Shown here in pieces: positions 1 to 9,158 of a stretch of 64,000 nucleotides of DNA. A program made the position numbers and the translations under genes. Below the pieces are notes generated by a model, which was not told where the DNA came from, did no database searches, and saw nothing but the letters and a program-made list of their open reading frames with translations. This stretch comes from Streptomyces xiamenensis (GTDB taxonomy: Bacteria > Actinomycetota > Actinomycetes > Streptomycetales > Streptomycetaceae). The stretch is taken from positions 2,542,001 through 2,606,000 of the forward strand of contig NZ_CP009922.3 of NCBI RefSeq assembly GCF_000993785.3, in the 5' to 3' direction. The first letter of the stretch is position 1, and every line of letters begins with the position of its first letter.

Positions 1-177
1 CAGCGAGGCCAGTGCGACGCCCGGCAGCATCCCGTGCGCCATCGCGTCGCCGAGGAAGGCCATGCCGCGCAGCACGACCCACGTGCCGGCCAGGGCACAG
101 ATCAGCGAAACGAGGATCCCGCCCCACAGCGCCCGTTGAACGAAGGACACCGCGAACGGTTCGAGCAACCACTCCAT
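1..177 (-). CDS. Zinc/manganese-type ABC transporter permease, 5' fragment (AztB/ZnuB-like)
   Basis: This is the first 59 codons of a gene that runs off the left edge. The start is the ATG read leftward from 177. The visible peptide starts MEWLLEPFAVSFVQRAL, continues into a hydrophobic helix (GGILVSLICALAGTWVVL) and reaches FLGDAMAHGMLPGVALA. That stretch is the conserved start of ABC-3 family permeases, which form the membrane channel of Zn2+/Mn2+ uptake systems. It is divergent from the ATPase gene at 229 and shares its regulatory region, so the two probably form one transporter under zinc control. A candidate promoter would put the transcript start only a few bases before the ATG, so the message may be nearly leaderless. 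The metal cannot be settled from this fragment. Confidence 0.75.
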   Translation of the reverse strand, partial: MEWLLEPFAVSFVQRALWGGILVSLICALAGTWVVLRGMAFLGDAMAHGMLPGVALASL

Positions 178-187
178 GACGGGTCAC

Positions 188-216
188 TCTATAATGAAAA
201 CGATTATCGTCAGCAA
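188..216. promoter_or_regulatory. Zur-like box with overlapping divergent promoters
   Basis: Positions 192-212 match the streptomycete Zur box (from memory TCATGAAAATCATTTTCA plus a short tail) at about 15 of 20 informative positions. A perfect TATAAT lies at 190-195 on the plus strand, upstream of the ATPase start at 229. On the minus strand TTGCTG (216-211) and TATAGA (193-188) are separated by 17 bases, facing the permease. A repressor bound here would cover both promoters. The box fits zinc repression, but a Fur-family paralogue with a similar site cannot be excluded. Confidence 0.6.
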
Positions 217-228
217 TTAAGGACTGTC

Positions 229-855
229 ATGCCGGTCACACTCCACGAGGTCACCGCCGACTACGCGGGCCACCGCGCCCTGCACGGCGTCAGCGCCTCC
301 CTTCCCGCCGGCCGGGTCACCGCGCTCACGGGCCCCAACGGCTCCGGCAAATCAACCCTGTTGAACCTGCTGGCCGGTACCCTCACCCCCACCAGCGGCA
401 CCCTCACGTACGCGCGCCCCTGCCGCCCCGCGTACGTCATCCAGCGCAGCGCGGTGCCGGACACCCTCCCTCTCACCGTCCGCGAGACCGTCGCCATGGG
501 CCGCTGGGCGGACCGCGGACCCTGGCGCCGGCTGACCCGCGCCGACCGCGTGATCGTGGACGAGTGCCTGGACCGGCTGGGCATCGCCCACCTCGCCCGC
601 CGCCAACTCGGCGGCCTCTCCGGCGGTCAGCGCCAGCGCGCCCTGATCGCCCAGGCCCTGGCACAGCGTTCCCCGCTGCTCCTGCTGGACGAACCCACCG
701 CGTCCCTGGACGCCGAGGCCCAGCGGCAGATCACCGCGACCCTGTCCCGGATCGCGGCGGAGGACGGCACCACCGTCGTCCACGCCACCCACCACCCGGA
801 CGAAGCGGCGGCGGCGGACCTGGTGCTCACCCTGAGGGCAGGGCACCTGCGCTGA
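229..855 (+). CDS. Zinc-type ABC transporter ATP-binding protein (AztA/ZnuC-like)
   Basis: A 208-residue cytoplasmic ATPase that would power the divergent permease. Walker A GPNGSGKST is at residues 35-43, followed by the ABC signature LSGGQRQR, Walker B LLLLDEPTASLD and an H-loop histidine in VHATHHPDEA. The length is that of a bare nucleotide-binding domain. The start is the ATG at 229 because an AAGGA ribosome site sits six bases before it; an in-frame extension upstream would run back through the regulatory box and into the permease gene. The 3' end overlaps the convergent SNF2 gene by 29 bases. The family and the Zur-like box point to Zn2+ uptake; the exact Azt name is tentative. Confidence 0.8.
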   Translation: MPVTLHEVTADYAGHRALHGVSASLPAGRVTALTGPNGSGKSTLLNLLAGTLTPTSGTLTYARPCRPAYVIQRSAVPDTLPLTVRETVAMGRWADRGPWRRLTRADRVIVDECLDRLGIAHLARRQLGGLSGGQRQRALIAQALAQRSPLLLLDEPTASLDAEAQRQITATLSRIAAEDGTTVVHATHHPDEAAAADLVLTLRAGHLR

Positions 856-2956
856 GCCGCAGCCGCTCCTCCTCCACGATCCGCCGGGCCAGCTCCCCCT
901 GCGACACATCCACCGCGTCCGGCGTGGCCGCGGCCACCTCACTGCGCCGCGCGTACGCGTCGAACAGCGCGCTCTTGCCGGCCAGTACCTCCAGCATCCG
1001 CTGGTCGACACTGTCGGCGACCAGCAGCCGGTGCACGCGCACGCTCCGCACCTGCCCCATCCGGTGCGCCCGCGCCACCGCCTGGTGCTCCATCGTCGGC
1101 TTGATCTGCGGCTCGCACAGGATCACCACCGAGGCGGCCTGGAGGTTGAGCCCCACGCCACCCGCCTGGATCTGGCTGAGCAGCACGGCGTGCCCGCGCA
1201 CTGCCGTGAACGCGTCCACCAGCTGCTGCCGTCCGGCCACCGATGTCGTCCCGCTGATGACCCCGGTGACCCGGTCCGTGCCAAGCGCGGCCCCGACCGT
1301 CTCCAGCACCGCCCGGAAGTAGGAGAAGACCACCACCTTCGTCCCGGCGTCGGCGGCCTCGGCCACCAGCTCCCGTATCCGCCGCACCTTCATCGACTCC
1401 GGGGAGGCGTACGCGGCGCGCCGCATGGCCATGAAGTTCCCCGATTCCACCGCCTCCCGGTAGGCGGCCCCGTCCTGCGGGCCGAACTCCTCCCACTCGT
1501 CCACCCGCACCAGCGCGGGCAGTTCGGCGAGCACGTCCTCCTGGTTGCGGCGCAGATAGACGGGGGCCACGGCCTGCCGGAACGCGCGCGAGCCGGCCAC
1601 CAGCTCCCGCCCTGCCACCCGTGGCAGCACCTCGGGCTGCAACTGCCGCACCAGCGACCGGAACTCGGCCACCCGGTTCTCCATCGGGGTCCCGGTCAGG
1701 TAGGCGACCCGCCCGGCGCGCGCCGCCCACCGCCCCACGGCCCGCGACCGCAGGGCGTCCGGGTTCTTCACGTAGTGCGCCTCGTCGACCACCAGCATGG
1801 CCGTGGGCACCACGGACTCCGTCCCGCGCAGCGCGTCGAACGTCGTCACGGCGACGCCTCCGTCCGCCTCCCAGCGCGCGAACTCCGCGGCACGCTCCGG
1901 GCCGTGCACGGGCACCGCCCGCAGCGTGCTGCGCGCCCGTATCTCCCGCGTCCAGTTGATCAGCACACTCGCCGGGCAGACCACCAGGAAGTGGCTCTCG
2001 CCGCGCGCCGCCAGATGCGCGAGCGCGGCGACGGCCTGCACCGTCTTCCCCAGGCCCATCTCGTCGCCGAGCAGCACCCGCCGCTGGGCGAGCAGAAAGC
2101 GCGCCCCGAAGGACTGGTACCCGCGCAGCGACACCCGCAGCTGGGAGTCGTCCAGCTCGAAGGCCCGGACCCGGTCGCCGATCTCGGCCGGCACGAAGCC
2201 CTGCGCGGCGTCGGAGTCCGGTGGCTGCCCGTCGAGTTCGGCGAGGAGGCTGTAGTAGTCGGCGGACCGCAGCTCGAAGTCCACCCAGGCCTCGACATCG
2301 GTCGCCGGGTCGCGCAGCAGATCGACCGCGGCCTGCCGGAACGCCCCGGTCAGGCCCCGGCGTTCGGCGTCCGCCGTCAACTCCTCGATCGCGGCGACCG
2401 CGGCCCGCGCCCTGGCCCGCCCCTCCCGCCCGGCGAGCAGCATCCGCAACCGCCCCCTCGCGGGCCGGGCCGCCGGCAGCAACTCCGCCAGCCGCTCCTC
2501 GACACCCCGCGCCGCCTCCACCGTCCTGCGCAGGCCGGGCCCGGCCGCCAGCAGCCGGTGCAGCGCGATGACGACGGCGGTGGTCGCCGGGCTCGGCTCC
2601 TCCACGTCCAGCCAGACCGATACCGTGCGTTCCACCGCGCGCCCGATGCGGCGCGCGGCGGCCAGCGCCTGCCCGGCGGTCTGTCTCCCCACCCCCGGGA
2701 CCAGCTGCAACTCCCCCACGGTCGCGGCCCACACACTGCCGACCGTCCGGTATCCGCCCTCCTCCAGGGCGGCCACCCGCAACCGCCCCTCGGTGACCTC
2801 CCGCAGCCGCTCCACCGCCATCGTCCCGAGCCGCTCGGCGACCACGTCCTCCCGCAGCGGCCGCACCGCCTCCCGCACCCGGCCGACGGCCGCGGCGTGA
2901 TCGGCCACCACACCCCGCGCCAGCTCCCCCAGCGCCTCGGGCTCGATCGGCTCCAC
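827..2956 (-). CDS. SNF2-family DEAH helicase/translocase
   Basis: A 709-residue SF2 ATPase. The N-terminal ~220 residues include a helix-hairpin-helix-like VPGVGRQTAGQALAAARRI, which suggests DNA binding. The SNF2 core follows: Walker A GDEMGLGKT near residue 293, motif II VVDEAHYVKNP near 388, motif III LTGTPMEN, and motif VI AVARAHRMGQ near 630. I chose the GTG at 2956 because AGGAGG lies eight bases upstream (2965-2970); an in-frame ATG at 2992 lacks a site and falls in a palindrome. Such stand-alone SNF2 proteins remodel protein-DNA complexes and are common in defence islands. No nuclease domain is visible. It converges on the zinc ATPase gene with a short overlap. Confidence 0.8.
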   Translation of the reverse strand: MEPIEPEALGELARGVVADHAAAVGRVREAVRPLREDVVAERLGTMAVERLREVTEGRLRVAALEEGGYRTVGSVWAATVGELQLVPGVGRQTAGQALAAARRIGRAVERTVSVWLDVEEPSPATTAVVIALHRLLAAGPGLRRTVEAARGVEERLAELLPAARPARGRLRMLLAGREGRARARAAVAAIEELTADAERRGLTGAFRQAAVDLLRDPATDVEAWVDFELRSADYYSLLAELDGQPPDSDAAQGFVPAEIGDRVRAFELDDSQLRVSLRGYQSFGARFLLAQRRVLLGDEMGLGKTVQAVAALAHLAARGESHFLVVCPASVLINWTREIRARSTLRAVPVHGPERAAEFARWEADGGVAVTTFDALRGTESVVPTAMLVVDEAHYVKNPDALRSRAVGRWAARAGRVAYLTGTPMENRVAEFRSLVRQLQPEVLPRVAGRELVAGSRAFRQAVAPVYLRRNQEDVLAELPALVRVDEWEEFGPQDGAAYREAVESGNFMAMRRAAYASPESMKVRRIRELVAEAADAGTKVVVFSYFRAVLETVGAALGTDRVTGVISGTTSVAGRQQLVDAFTAVRGHAVLLSQIQAGGVGLNLQAASVVILCEPQIKPTMEHQAVARAHRMGQVRSVRVHRLLVADSVDQRMLEVLAGKSALFDAYARRSEVAAATPDAVDVSQGELARRIVEEERLRLSAGALPSG

Positions 2957-2991
2957 GGACACCACCTCCTCAGCACCCGCATCGTGACACA

Positions 2992-3008
2992 CGTCACTGA
3001 CAGTGACG
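2992..3008. promoter_or_regulatory. Perfect 8-bp inverted repeat upstream of the SNF2 gene
   Basis: CGTCACTG-A-CAGTGACG forms two perfect 8-base arms around a single base, 36 bases before the chosen SNF2 start. The size and tight spacing suit a dimeric repressor operator better than a terminator. The rest of the 344-base interval (2957-3300) holds the xylanase leader and no recognisable gene. Confidence 0.4.
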
Positions 3009-3095
3009 ACGCGTCAGGAAAGCGGACCCCTCGGGCGGCTGACGGCGCACACGGCGACCATGTCGACGGCGCGCGCCATCACTCCGGAAAATCGC

Positions 3096-3106
3096 CGAAA
3101 CTTTTC
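3096..3106. promoter_or_regulatory. Xylanase-type inverted repeat (CGAAACTTTTC)
   Basis: CGAAACTTTTC differs slightly from the CGAAACTTTCG-type inverted repeat known upstream of actinomycete xylanase genes. It lies about 195 bases before the GH11 start. A TTGACG at 3204-3209 is a possible -35 element, but no convincing -10 follows. The role, sugar-responsive repression, is inferred from family knowledge. Confidence 0.4.
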
Positions 3107-3300
3107 AGAACCCATCCCGATTCAACTGCCCGACGATTGACCGGAAAGCCCTCTGTACAAGCCAAGAAGGCGCTTTTTCCTTCCGGAATCCTTGCGAGAA
3201 CCGTTGACGCACCCGAGGCCCGGCCCAACACTGCTGGGCACACCGAGCACCACCCCCACCGACTGACCCGCACGGTCATGTCCCGCTGCTTGGAGGACGC

Positions 3301-3996
3301 ATGCACGAGGACAGCACTCCCGCCCGGCCGCTCAGCCGCCGGCGCTTCATCGCCCGTACCGGTGCCGTGAGCCTGGCCGCCGCCTCGGCCTCGGCCCTGG
3401 TGCTGCCGGGCGTCGCGCACGCCCAGACCATCACCCAGAACCAGACCGGCACCCACAACGGCTTCTACTACTCGTTCTGGACCGACGCCCAGAACACCGT
3501 CTCCATGACCCTGGGAAGCGGCGGCAACTACAGCACCTCGTGGCGGAACACCGGCAACTTCGTCTGCGGCAAGGGCTGGCCCAACGGCTCGCGCCGCAAC
3601 GTCACCTACTCCGGGAGCTTCAACCCCTCGGGCAACGGCTACCTGTGCCTGTACGGCTGGACCAGCAACCCCCTGGTCGAGTACTACATCGTCGACAGCT
3701 GGGGCAACTACCGGCCCACCGGCGAGTACCGCGGCTCGGTCAACAGCGACGGCGGCACGTACGACATCTACCACACGATGCGTTACAACGCCCCCTCGGT
3801 CGAGGGCACCCGCACCTTCCCCCAGTTCTGGAGCGTCCGCCAGTCCCGGCGCGTCGGCGGCACCATCACCACCGGCAACCACTTCGACGCCTGGTCACGC
3901 TCCGGCATGAACCTGGGCTCCTTCAACTACTACATGATCATGGCCACCGAGGGCTACCAGAGCAGCGGCAACTCCAACATCTGGGTCAACGGCTGA
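3301..3996 (+). CDS. Secreted GH11 endo-1,4-beta-xylanase, Tat-exported, without a binding module
   Basis: A 231-residue enzyme that cleaves the xylan backbone outside the cell. The N-terminus has a twin-arginine motif [10 protein letters not shown] (residues 12-21), then a hydrophobic Ala-rich stretch and a likely cleavage after VAHA (residue 41). The mature ~190 residues are a complete GH11 jelly roll. The nucleophile Glu is E127 in [10 protein letters not shown] and the acid/base Glu is E217 in MATEGYQSS. There is no carbohydrate-binding module, as in the XlnC type of Streptomyces. GGAGG lies four bases before the ATG, a short spacing. It stands alone and converges on the next minus-strand operon with a shared hairpin. 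A housekeeping secretory enzyme between putative defence genes is unexpected. Confidence 0.93.
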   Translation: MHEDSTPARPLSRRRFIARTGAVSLAAASASALVLPGVAHAQTITQNQTGTHNGFYYSFWTDAQNTVSMTLGSGGNYSTSWRNTGNFVCGKGWPNGSRRNVTYSGSFNPSGNGYLCLYGWTSNPLVEYYIVDSWGNYRPTGEYRGSVNSDGGTYDIYHTMRYNAPSVEGTRTFPQFWSVRQSRRVGGTITTGNHFDAWSRSGMNLGSFNYYMIMATEGYQSSGNSNIWVNG

Positions 3997-4025
3997 CCGT
4001 GGCCGGCGTTGCCGGGGCTCGCACA

Positions 4026-4054
4026 GGCGGGCCCCGGCATGACGAGGGCCCGCC
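4026..4054. terminator. Hairpin between convergent genes
   Basis: GGCGGGCCC (4026-4034) pairs perfectly with GGGCCCGCC (4046-4054) around an 11-base loop. It sits between the xylanase stop and the convergent minus-strand gene stop, so it probably terminates both. There is no U-tract, as is usual in Streptomyces. Confidence 0.65.
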
Positions 4055-4086
4055 CCTTCACCGCACGTGGCGCAGCGCGGCATGGG

Positions 4087-4926
4087 CTACTGGCTTGCCT
4101 CCAGATCCTCCAGGACGACCCGCACCGGGCCCCAGCACATGCCCACCGTGTGCTGGTCCGGCACCACACCACGACGCTGCTGGGCCCGGATGTGCACGAA
4201 GTTGCGGTACTGCCGGACGATGGTCATGAACTCGTGGCGGTCCTTACGGATCCATCCGCGGTCGTGCGCCGTGTCGAGCAGCATCTCCAGACTCACATAG
4301 TCCAGGTCCTTGCGCTTCGCCCCCTTGCCCACAGGAAAGCCCTTGAGCAGATCGGGGTCCCGGTGGATGAGAACGTTGAGGAGCAGTCCTTCGGTGAAGC
4401 TTCCGATACCGACCAGGGCGAGGACATACGCACCGTTGCGCTCGCAGATTCGCGCTTCCTCCACCCGTTCCAGCAACTGCCGCAGGGCATCCTCACCGCT
4501 GACCAGCGGTCTCAGCCGCGCTTCGAGGTCATCCGGTGCCGTGAACACCGCCGACTGGCCGTCATCGGTCAATTCCCCCAGCACGGGACGGCCGGAGACC
4601 TGTCTCACCGCCAGGCCCTCAAGTACCAGGATGCGGTTGAGTTCGTCCTGAACGGCCTCCGCAGCGGGGGCGCCCTCCCGGTACTCGATCGGGTCGCAGA
4701 TTCGGCACAGGAGCCGCTCGATGGCCTCGATGTCATCGGTCGCCTTCTCCATGACCGTCTTCATCCACTCAAGGCGCGGCAAACCGTCATACTCCGGGGC
4801 GTCCTGCCAGCCCGCGTGCTGGAGGAGTTGGGTCAGTTGCCAGCCACGGCGCTCGTAGGGCCCGTCCATATCGACGATCAGGTGAGCGACGCGCTCGATG
4901 GTCATGGGGTCGAGCGGCTTCTTCAT
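4087..4926 (-). CDS. Unrecognised protein translationally coupled to the DUF4011 helicase
   Basis: A 279-residue soluble protein I do not recognise. The N-terminal half is acidic and probably helical (IERVAHLIVDMDGPYERRGW; AIERLLCRICDP). The C-terminal half has a hydrophobic segment (AYVLALVGIGSFTEGLLLNV), a helix with MLLDTAHDRGWI, and a closing RQYRNFVHIRAQ. The order 'hydrophobic helix, then RN..VH near the end' recalls HEPN/DUF4145-type helical bundles, which are frequent in defence loci; RQYRNFVH fits an R-x6-H spacing, but this is a weak similarity. The ATG overlaps the stop of the upstream DUF4011 helicase by four bases (ATGA), so the two are likely made together. No membrane or signal sequence is present. 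Confidence 0.6.
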   Translation of the reverse strand: MKKPLDPMTIERVAHLIVDMDGPYERRGWQLTQLLQHAGWQDAPEYDGLPRLEWMKTVMEKATDDIEAIERLLCRICDPIEYREGAPAAEAVQDELNRILVLEGLAVRQVSGRPVLGELTDDGQSAVFTAPDDLEARLRPLVSGEDALRQLLERVEEARICERNGAYVLALVGIGSFTEGLLLNVLIHRDPDLLKGFPVGKGAKRKDLDYVSLEMLLDTAHDRGWIRKDRHEFMTIVRQYRNFVHIRAQQRRGVVPDQHTVGMCWGPVRVVLEDLEASQ

Positions 4927-7900
4927 CCGGAGATCTCCTTGTCCACCACACGCTGGGCCTGTTCGAAAGCCTTGGTCAGCCGCGCGACGATGATCTTGCC
5001 CCGTTTCTTGAAACCGAGCTCGGTCATGGCCTCGGCGATACGGCTGTCCCGGTCCAGTTGATAGCCGTCGCTGAGGATCCAGTGGGCGAGGCTGAACAAC
5101 TCCTGTTCCGTGTATTCCTTGATGGGTCGGTGCGAGGGCAGACGCGGATGCGGAAGGCGCCGTACCGGACGGGATGGCCGCCTTGTCGGCTTGGCCTCAG
5201 GCACCGGCTCTTGAACCACACCCCTATCCCGGTGCGTGTTCACCGGTGGTGCGTCCGCGTCCGTGTTCCGTACGGCCTCGCGCCATGCCTTCACCACGCG
5301 CGCTGTCTGGGCCTGCGGATCACGGAACCAGTCCGCCGCCCAGATCCGGTGGAAACGCCAACCGAGCCGTTCCAGGTGCTCCTGTCTCAGCCGGTCACGG
5401 TCGCGGGCGCTGGCCGCCCGGTGGTAGCGGTCCCCGTCCGCCTCGACGGCCAGCACCATCTGGCCGGGCCGCTCCGGGTGGGCCAGGGCAAAGTCGATGC
5501 GGTAGCCGGAGACTCCCCACTGCGGGACGACCGGGATCTCCTCCTGTTCCAGGGCTGCCAGGATCTGCCGCTCGAAACCGTTGAGTTCATACGTGGGCTG
5601 CGCGGATGCGGTGCGTGTCCAGTCGCCCCGGTGGGCGCAGAATTGAAGGAACTGGCTCAGGAGTTTGGGGCCTCGGTACCGGGTCGCGTCCAGGGCACGC
5701 GGATCGAAGTCCTCGTGCGAGAAGGAACTCACCACGGTCATCGCTTCGCGGGCCCGGGTGACCGCGACGTTGAGCCGCCGTTCACCGCCCTCCTTGCTGA
5801 GCGGTCCGAAATTCATGCTGAGCCGTCCGGTGGCGGCCTTCGCGTAGCCGATGCTGAGGATGATGGCGTCCCGCTCATCACCCTGCACCTGTTCGAGGCT
5901 CTTGATGAAGAAGCGCTTGCCCGGCCCCGCGTCAGGGCTGAAGAATCCCTGGAGCTCAGGCCGGTCACTCAAAGCCTTGCGGAGCGTCATCTCAATCCGG
6001 TCGGCGTGCGGACGGCCCATCGTGATCACTCCCAGACTGAGCCCCGGCCGCTCGGCCGCATGTTCGAGCGCGAGGGCCACCACCCGCTCGACCTCGTGGG
6101 GAGCCGATCCGCTCTGCCCCGGCGTCGCGTGGCCGTCGACCACCTCCAGGCGCACCGGGCTCTCCACCGCCGTGCCGGGAAAGGTCACCAGCTCATCACC
6201 GTAGATCTCCCGGTTGGAGAAGGCGATCAGACGCTCGTCGCTGCTGCGGTAGTGCCAGCGCAGGCGCTGTCGACGCGGGAGCCGGGCTCCGAGCATGTCC
6301 AGCAGTGATTCGAAATCCTTGACGTCCGAGGCATCGTCGTCCTCGTCCTCGTCGGAAGATCCGCTCAGCGCCTGCTGGAAGAACGTGCTGGGCGGCAGCT
6401 GCTTGGGGTCCCCCGCGACGATCACCCGCCGGGCGCGGAGGATCGAGGTGATGGCGTCCGACGGCAGGATCTGACTCGCCTCATCGAAGATCACCACATC
6501 GAACAGCGGTTCCAGCGGCAGCAGCCGGCTCACCACCAGCGGCGACATCGCCCAGCAGGGTTTGGCCGCCAGCAGAACGTCCGGGGCCTTCTGCACCAAC
6601 TTGCGCAGGGGCATGTGCCGGGACTTGCGACGAGCCTGGGTCCGCACCTCGTTGCTCTGCTCCGGGTGGCTGTCGCGGGTCTGCCGCAGCCGGGTGGCCA
6701 CCTTGTAGCGCACCCGCTGGGCGTTGCGCCTGATGTGCTCGGCGTCCTCGCGCCGGAACTCGGCGACCGTGTAGTCGTGTCCGTCGCCCTTGAACGTTCT
6801 GATGTGGGGAGAACGGAACGTGATCTCGTCCAGCACCGAGGACCACCACATGGCGTCGAAGATGGCGACAGCGACATCGGGGGCGACGTTCCGCCGGGCC
6901 AGTTCGTCCAGCAGCGGGGCAAGGCCCACTGCCTCAAGGCGCTCCGTGAACTGGTTGATCTCCGGCATGATCATCAACGTGGAGCGGTCTTCCTGCAGGC
7001 GCTGGATCAGTTGATCGACTTCCTCCTGCGGCCGGGACTCCAAGCCGTCGAATCTGGTGTGCAGGGCCACGGCGGCCAGCCAGTCGCGCAACTCGGTGAA
7101 GTTGCCCAACGCTTCCGGCAGGCCCTCGACCGACGACGGAGCGCCGCCGTTCACGGCCAGTGACCGCCATGCGGTGCGCTGCTCCTGGGCACGTACCAGT
7201 GCCGCGTGCAGTGTGCGCCGGTCCCGCACACCGTCGCGGCGCAGTTTCCGGGCCGTGTTCAGCAGGGTGTGACGCTGCCACCAACCGAGCCGGATTCCCC
7301 GCTGTGTGCGCCATGCTCGCTCACCCGTGGCTGCGGCGAGTTCGTCCAGGTGGTCGCCGAAGGCCTCCTGATCAAACACCTCAAGCGTGCCGGCCACAGC
7401 CCCCAGCAGACCGAGGCGCTGTTGCCAGCCGCTGATGTCGGTCGCCGGGCTCAGGCCGGCAGAGGCGACAAGATCTTCCATCTCACGACGGGTGTCCCGC
7501 AGTGCGGTGCCGGTCAGTTGGTCCAGAATGGCAACTACCGAGCGTAGTTCCGCCTCATTGCGGATTCTGGCCCGCGACCACGGTGATTCGGCCCGCCGGA
7601 TGCGCAGTCCGTCCCCGGAGACGAAGTCGCGAAGGTCCCGCTGGGCCAGCCGCAGCCGGTCGCCGGCCAGTTTCTCCAGGTCGCCACCGCGCAGTCGCAG
7701 TCCGCCCCGGTGTTCGTCCGGAAAGTCCGACAGCCGGCTGATGGCCTCATAGGCGCTCACGCACCAAGGGGCGTACTGCCGGTGGAATTCCGCCACATGC
7801 TGTGTCGCCTGGCCCCGGTGGTGGTCCAACTGCTCGTGCAGCCCGTCCTTGCTGGGCCGGGGTTCCTGTTCGGCCCGATCCAGGCTCTCGGCCAACTGCT

Positions 7901-9014
7901 GTGCGACCAGCCGTTTGTTCAGCTTGTTGCCGTGCAGGTCGAAGACCAGGCCGTCGAGGTCGACGCGGGCCAGTCGGTCCGTCACGGCCTCGATGGCTGC
8001 TCGTTTCTCCGCCACGAAGAGGACACGCTGCCCCAGTGCGGCGAAGCCGGCGATCAGATTGGCGATGGTCTGGCTCTTGCCGGTACCGGGCGGTCCCTCG
8101 ATGACGAGATGTTCACCGGAAAGGGCCGTGCTGAGCGCGCGCTGCTGAGAGGCGTCGGCGTCCTGGACAAGATATTCCGACCGGGGCGGCAGCGCATCGG
8201 CCCCCACGGGATCGCTGAGTCCTTCGCCTTCCGCGAGTCTCTGTTTGGCCCTCTCATCGCCTGCCAGTGCCGCCACCACCGGGTGTGCGGCGAGCAGTTC
8301 GCCGGCTTTGCGGAGGTCGTTGACCATCGGCAGTCGGTCGAAGCTGAAGACGCCGGCCACCACGGCGTCCTCCAACTCGGCGGAAAGCCCTGCCGCGGCG
8401 AGCGGACCGGCGATGACGTCATACACCGCACGGGTCTGGTCACTCGGATCGGTGAACTCGTCCCATGCCGTGATGGCCTTCTCGGAGAGCTCCTCGATGT
8501 CGTCATCGACACCGAACTGCCGGCTCAGCGCGTAGAGCAGAACCGGGTTGATCTCCGGGTCGGGGCCCGCTTCCAGCACATAGTCGGTCTCGGAAGCGGT
8601 GTGGGCCCGCAGGACCAGCGGGTGCAGCAGCAGCGGTGCCCGAAGCGGCCGGACCGGTGCCGTGCCACGGGTGGTCGGTGGGTCCACTCGCAGCAGTCCG
8701 CGCCCGACTCCCCCTGCCTCGACACCCTGTTCCTCGGACAGCTCCACGAGCCTGCGCCGCAGACCGCGTGCCCGGTTGCAGGCATCGCGGTGCTGCGCGG
8801 CATCGGGGAACAGCTCGCGCAGGCGCACGCCCTTCCCGGCCACCAGAGATCCGATCGCTTCGGGAGCCGCCCCCGTGAGTTCCAGGCTCGCGGTCTTGAT
8901 GTTCCTGAAGTGCAGCAGGGTGTTCCTGGGTCCCAGGTCGATGAGCTCGTCCGCCCACTCGTGCGCCGCAGCGATCACCCTGTCCGTCTGGACGCGCGGA
9001 TCCGTGCCGTTCAC
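4923..9014 (-). CDS. DUF4011-SF1 helicase-Vsr-like nuclease protein (Hhe-like defence architecture)
   Basis: A 1363-residue single-chain protein. It opens with a DUF4011-like region (WADELIDLGPRNTLLHF). The split SF1 helicase core follows, with Walker A EGPPGTGKSQ near 306-313, motif II VVIFDEASQ near 840, and late motifs NVAVTRAREAM. The C-terminal ~100 residues are a Vsr/MTES_1575-type nuclease fold with YRIDFALAHP, then VLAVEADGDRYH near 1186, then LERLGWRFHRIW. DUF4011-helicase-Vsr is, as I recall, the domain order of the single-gene Hhe antiphage system. I moved the start from an upstream in-frame ATG (9116) to the GTG at 9014, because GGGAGGGG lies about six bases before it. The 279-residue gene follows with a 4-base overlap. 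Nuclease metal ligands look intact, so it is probably active on DNA. Confidence 0.75.
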   Translation of the reverse strand: MNGTDPRVQTDRVIAAAHEWADELIDLGPRNTLLHFRNIKTASLELTGAAPEAIGSLVAGKGVRLRELFPDAAQHRDACNRARGLRRRLVELSEEQGVEAGGVGRGLLRVDPPTTRGTAPVRPLRAPLLLHPLVLRAHTASETDYVLEAGPDPEINPVLLYALSRQFGVDDDIEELSEKAITAWDEFTDPSDQTRAVYDVIAGPLAAAGLSAELEDAVVAGVFSFDRLPMVNDLRKAGELLAAHPVVAALAGDERAKQRLAEGEGLSDPVGADALPPRSEYLVQDADASQQRALSTALSGEHLVIEGPPGTGKSQTIANLIAGFAALGQRVLFVAEKRAAIEAVTDRLARVDLDGLVFDLHGNKLNKRLVAQQLAESLDRAEQEPRPSKDGLHEQLDHHRGQATQHVAEFHRQYAPWCVSAYEAISRLSDFPDEHRGGLRLRGGDLEKLAGDRLRLAQRDLRDFVSGDGLRIRRAESPWSRARIRNEAELRSVVAILDQLTGTALRDTRREMEDLVASAGLSPATDISGWQQRLGLLGAVAGTLEVFDQEAFGDHLDELAAATGERAWRTQRGIRLGWWQRHTLLNTARKLRRDGVRDRRTLHAALVRAQEQRTAWRSLAVNGGAPSSVEGLPEALGNFTELRDWLAAVALHTRFDGLESRPQEEVDQLIQRLQEDRSTLMIMPEINQFTERLEAVGLAPLLDELARRNVAPDVAVAIFDAMWWSSVLDEITFRSPHIRTFKGDGHDYTVAEFRREDAEHIRRNAQRVRYKVATRLRQTRDSHPEQSNEVRTQARRKSRHMPLRKLVQKAPDVLLAAKPCWAMSPLVVSRLLPLEPLFDVVIFDEASQILPSDAITSILRARRVIVAGDPKQLPPSTFFQQALSGSSDEDEDDDASDVKDFESLLDMLGARLPRRQRLRWHYRSSDERLIAFSNREIYGDELVTFPGTAVESPVRLEVVDGHATPGQSGSAPHEVERVVALALEHAAERPGLSLGVITMGRPHADRIEMTLRKALSDRPELQGFFSPDAGPGKRFFIKSLEQVQGDERDAIILSIGYAKAATGRLSMNFGPLSKEGGERRLNVAVTRAREAMTVVSSFSHEDFDPRALDATRYRGPKLLSQFLQFCAHRGDWTRTASAQPTYELNGFERQILAALEQEEIPVVPQWGVSGYRIDFALAHPERPGQMVLAVEADGDRYHRAASARDRDRLRQEHLERLGWRFHRIWAADWFRDPQAQTARVVKAWREAVRNTDADAPPVNTHRDRGVVQEPVPEAKPTRRPSRPVRRLPHPRLPSHRPIKEYTEQELFSLAHWILSDGYQLDRDSRIAEAMTELGFKKRGKIIVARLTKAFEQAQRVVDKEISG

Positions 9015-9158
9015 AGCTCCCCTCCCGGGTACACCATCACTCATCCCGGCCAGGCACCACCGGAGTTCACCTCCAACCGGCGAACCCATCAGGATAGAGC
9101 ATGACAAGGCACTCAAGTACAGAAATCATGGGCTTGCGGGCCCCCCATGGGGCTCTCC

